A program made the position numbers and the translations under genes. The notes beneath the pieces were generated by a model. That model was not told where the DNA came from and searched no databases. It saw only the letters and a list, made by a program, of their open reading frames with translations. DNA of 6,359 bases from Thiomicrorhabdus sp. (lineage in GTDB: Bacteria > Pseudomonadota > Gammaproteobacteria > Thiomicrospirales > Thiomicrospiraceae): the NCBI GenBank assembly GCA_015488565.1, contig WFNQ01000177.1:1-6359 (forward strand), read 5' to 3'. Positions within the stretch are counted from its first letter, which is position 1; each line of letters opens with the position of its first letter. Positions 5,366 through 6,359 of this stretch are shown one piece after another.

Positions 5366-6359
5366 ATGAGTGAAATATTGCAAGTAAATTTATCTAATGT
5401 AAACAGTGCTAGCCAGTTTAGCGTTGCGCCTATGCTGGATTGGACGAATCGTCATTGTCGCTATTTTCATCGCCAACTGTCTCAACATGCTTGGTTGTAT
5501 AGTGAGATGGTGACAACGGGCGCGATTATTTATGGCAATAATTTACCTCGATTTTTAGGGCATGACGATGCGGATAGTCCTGTTGTTTTGCAATTGGGAG
5601 GCGGTCAGCCAGAAGAGCTGGCGCAGTGTGCATTGCTTGGAGAGCAGTGGGGGTATTCTGAAATTAACTTAAATGTTGGTTGCCCAAGTGACCGTGTTCA
5701 AAACAATATGATTGGTGCATGTTTGATGGCGCACCCTGTATTGGTTGCGGAATGTGTCACGGCCATGAAGGCAAAAGTAGATATTCCGGTCACGGTAAAG
5801 TGTCGTGTTGGTATTGACGATGATGAAACGTTTGATGTATTACAACGTTTTATACAAACTCTAGTGAATGAGGGTGTGGATGGGGTCATTATTCATGCTA
5901 GGAAAGCATGGTTAAAAGGACTATCTCCTAAAGAGAATCGTGATGTTCCGCCTTTAAAATACGATTGGGTACATCGAATTAAGCAACTTTTTCCAAACCT
6001 TCCTATTGCAATTAATGGTGGTATTACGTCATTAGAACAGGCTTATGAACATCGGATGACTTACCATTCTGCCGAGTTTAATCAAGAAGCGTTACCCGCC
6101 GTAGATGGGGTGATGTTAGGTCGTGCGATTTATGAACGCCCTTATTTATTGGCCGAAGTGGATCAACGATTTTATAATGGTTCGCAACCCGTTCTAAGTA
6201 GAGAGCAAGTGTTAAAAAGCATGTACCCTTATATTGAAACGCATTTAATAGGGGGGGGGAAATTAAATCAAGTTACCCGCCACATGCTTGGCTTGTTTCA
6301 TGGTTTACCAGGGGCACGAATGTGGCGACGTTACTTATCAGAAAATGCGTTTAAAAGTG
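5366..6359 (+). CDS. dusA: tRNA-dihydrouridine(20/20a) synthase DusA, 3' end cut by window
   Basis: DusA is an FMN enzyme that uses NADPH to reduce uridines 20/20a in the tRNA D-loop (family knowledge). The frame is open from ATG 5366 to the window edge (331 codons plus one base), and by comparison with E. coli DusA only about 25-30 residues are missing. The TIM barrel opens with FSVAPMLDWT (18-27). The Dus signature INLNVGCPSDR (100-110) contains catalytic Cys106. FMN-site features are Lys145, HARKAW (177-182), NGG (217-219) and GR (252-253). HARKAWLKGLSPKENR and the C-terminal TRHMLGLFHGLPGARMWRRYLSENA are DusA-specific relative to DusB and DusC. Residues ~230-243 look like an insertion of about 13 aa relative to E. 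coli. Gly296-298 are encoded by an unbroken G9 tract (6251-6259). The frame is correct on both sides of it, so no frameshift is present. This gene follows the FIST gene by 92 bp on the same strand. Confidence 0.96.
   Translation, partial: MSEILQVNLSNVNSASQFSVAPMLDWTNRHCRYFHRQLSQHAWLYSEMVTTGAIIYGNNLPRFLGHDDADSPVVLQLGGGQPEELAQCALLGEQWGYSEINLNVGCPSDRVQNNMIGACLMAHPVLVAECVTAMKAKVDIPVTVKCRVGIDDDETFDVLQRFIQTLVNEGVDGVIIHARKAWLKGLSPKENRDVPPLKYDWVHRIKQLFPNLPIAINGGITSLEQAYEHRMTYHSAEFNQEALPAVDGVMLGRAIYERPYLLAEVDQRFYNGSQPVLSREQVLKSMYPYIETHLIGGGKLNQVTRHMLGLFHGLPGARMWRRYLSENAFKS
6251..6259 (+). repeat. G9 homopolymer inside dusA
   Basis: Nine G in a row form three in-frame GGG glycine codons in an otherwise AT-rich gene. 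The protein reads correctly on both sides and aligns without a gap to E. coli DusA here, so the length shown is the functional one. Gain or loss of one G would shift the frame and remove the conserved C-terminal region. Confidence 0.9.

Noticed and set aside
5698..5889. 63-aa - strand frame opposite dusA
   Set aside because: It is antisense to highly conserved DusA barrel codons; the Ser/Thr-rich product is unlike a real protein.
6251..6259. Frameshift in dusA at the G9 tract
   Set aside because: The frame is the same before and after the tract, and both sides match DusA.

Overview
This is a chromosomal window from an AT-rich gammaproteobacterium. RelA and DusA both align along their length, from memory, with the Escherichia coli proteins, and the tRNA-Glu is of ordinary bacterial type with an encoded CCA. 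The low GC content and the large c-di-GMP protein would fit sulfur-oxidising Thiotrichales (Thiomicrospira-like), but that placement is a guess. The window looks like stable core chromosome: I see no transposase, integrase, CRISPR array or phage gene.

Layout from left to right: (1) tRNA-Glu(UUC) at 8-83 on the + strand, followed by a rho-independent terminator at 89-127. (2) A short convergent gap containing a striking hairpin made of a G9 run facing a C9 run (160-194). (3) relA on the - strand, 206-2383, a complete monofunctional (p)ppGpp synthetase. (4) A 355-bp divergent intergenic region, 2384-2738. It holds a near-consensus sigma-54 promoter element that overlaps a perfect TATAAT, three TTAAnGCC-type motifs, and a 26-bp imperfect palindrome. 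(5) A FIST-GGDEF-EAL protein gene on the + strand, probably starting at a UUG codon at 2739 and ending at 5273. (6) dusA on the + strand from 5366, cut by the right edge of the window.

Functionally, relA makes the stringent-response alarmone (p)ppGpp. The divergent gene encodes a cytoplasmic sensor (FIST domains) joined to a degenerate GGDEF domain and an EAL domain with its catalytic residues intact, so it is probably a ligand-controlled c-di-GMP phosphodiesterase. Two second-messenger enzymes therefore share one intergenic control region. tRNA-Glu and DusA (tRNA dihydrouridine synthase) belong to translation.

The points most worth a second look are the FIST-GGDEF-EAL protein with its sigma-54-like promoter, and the nine-base G/C homopolymers: a hairpin pair beside relA and an in-frame G9 inside dusA.
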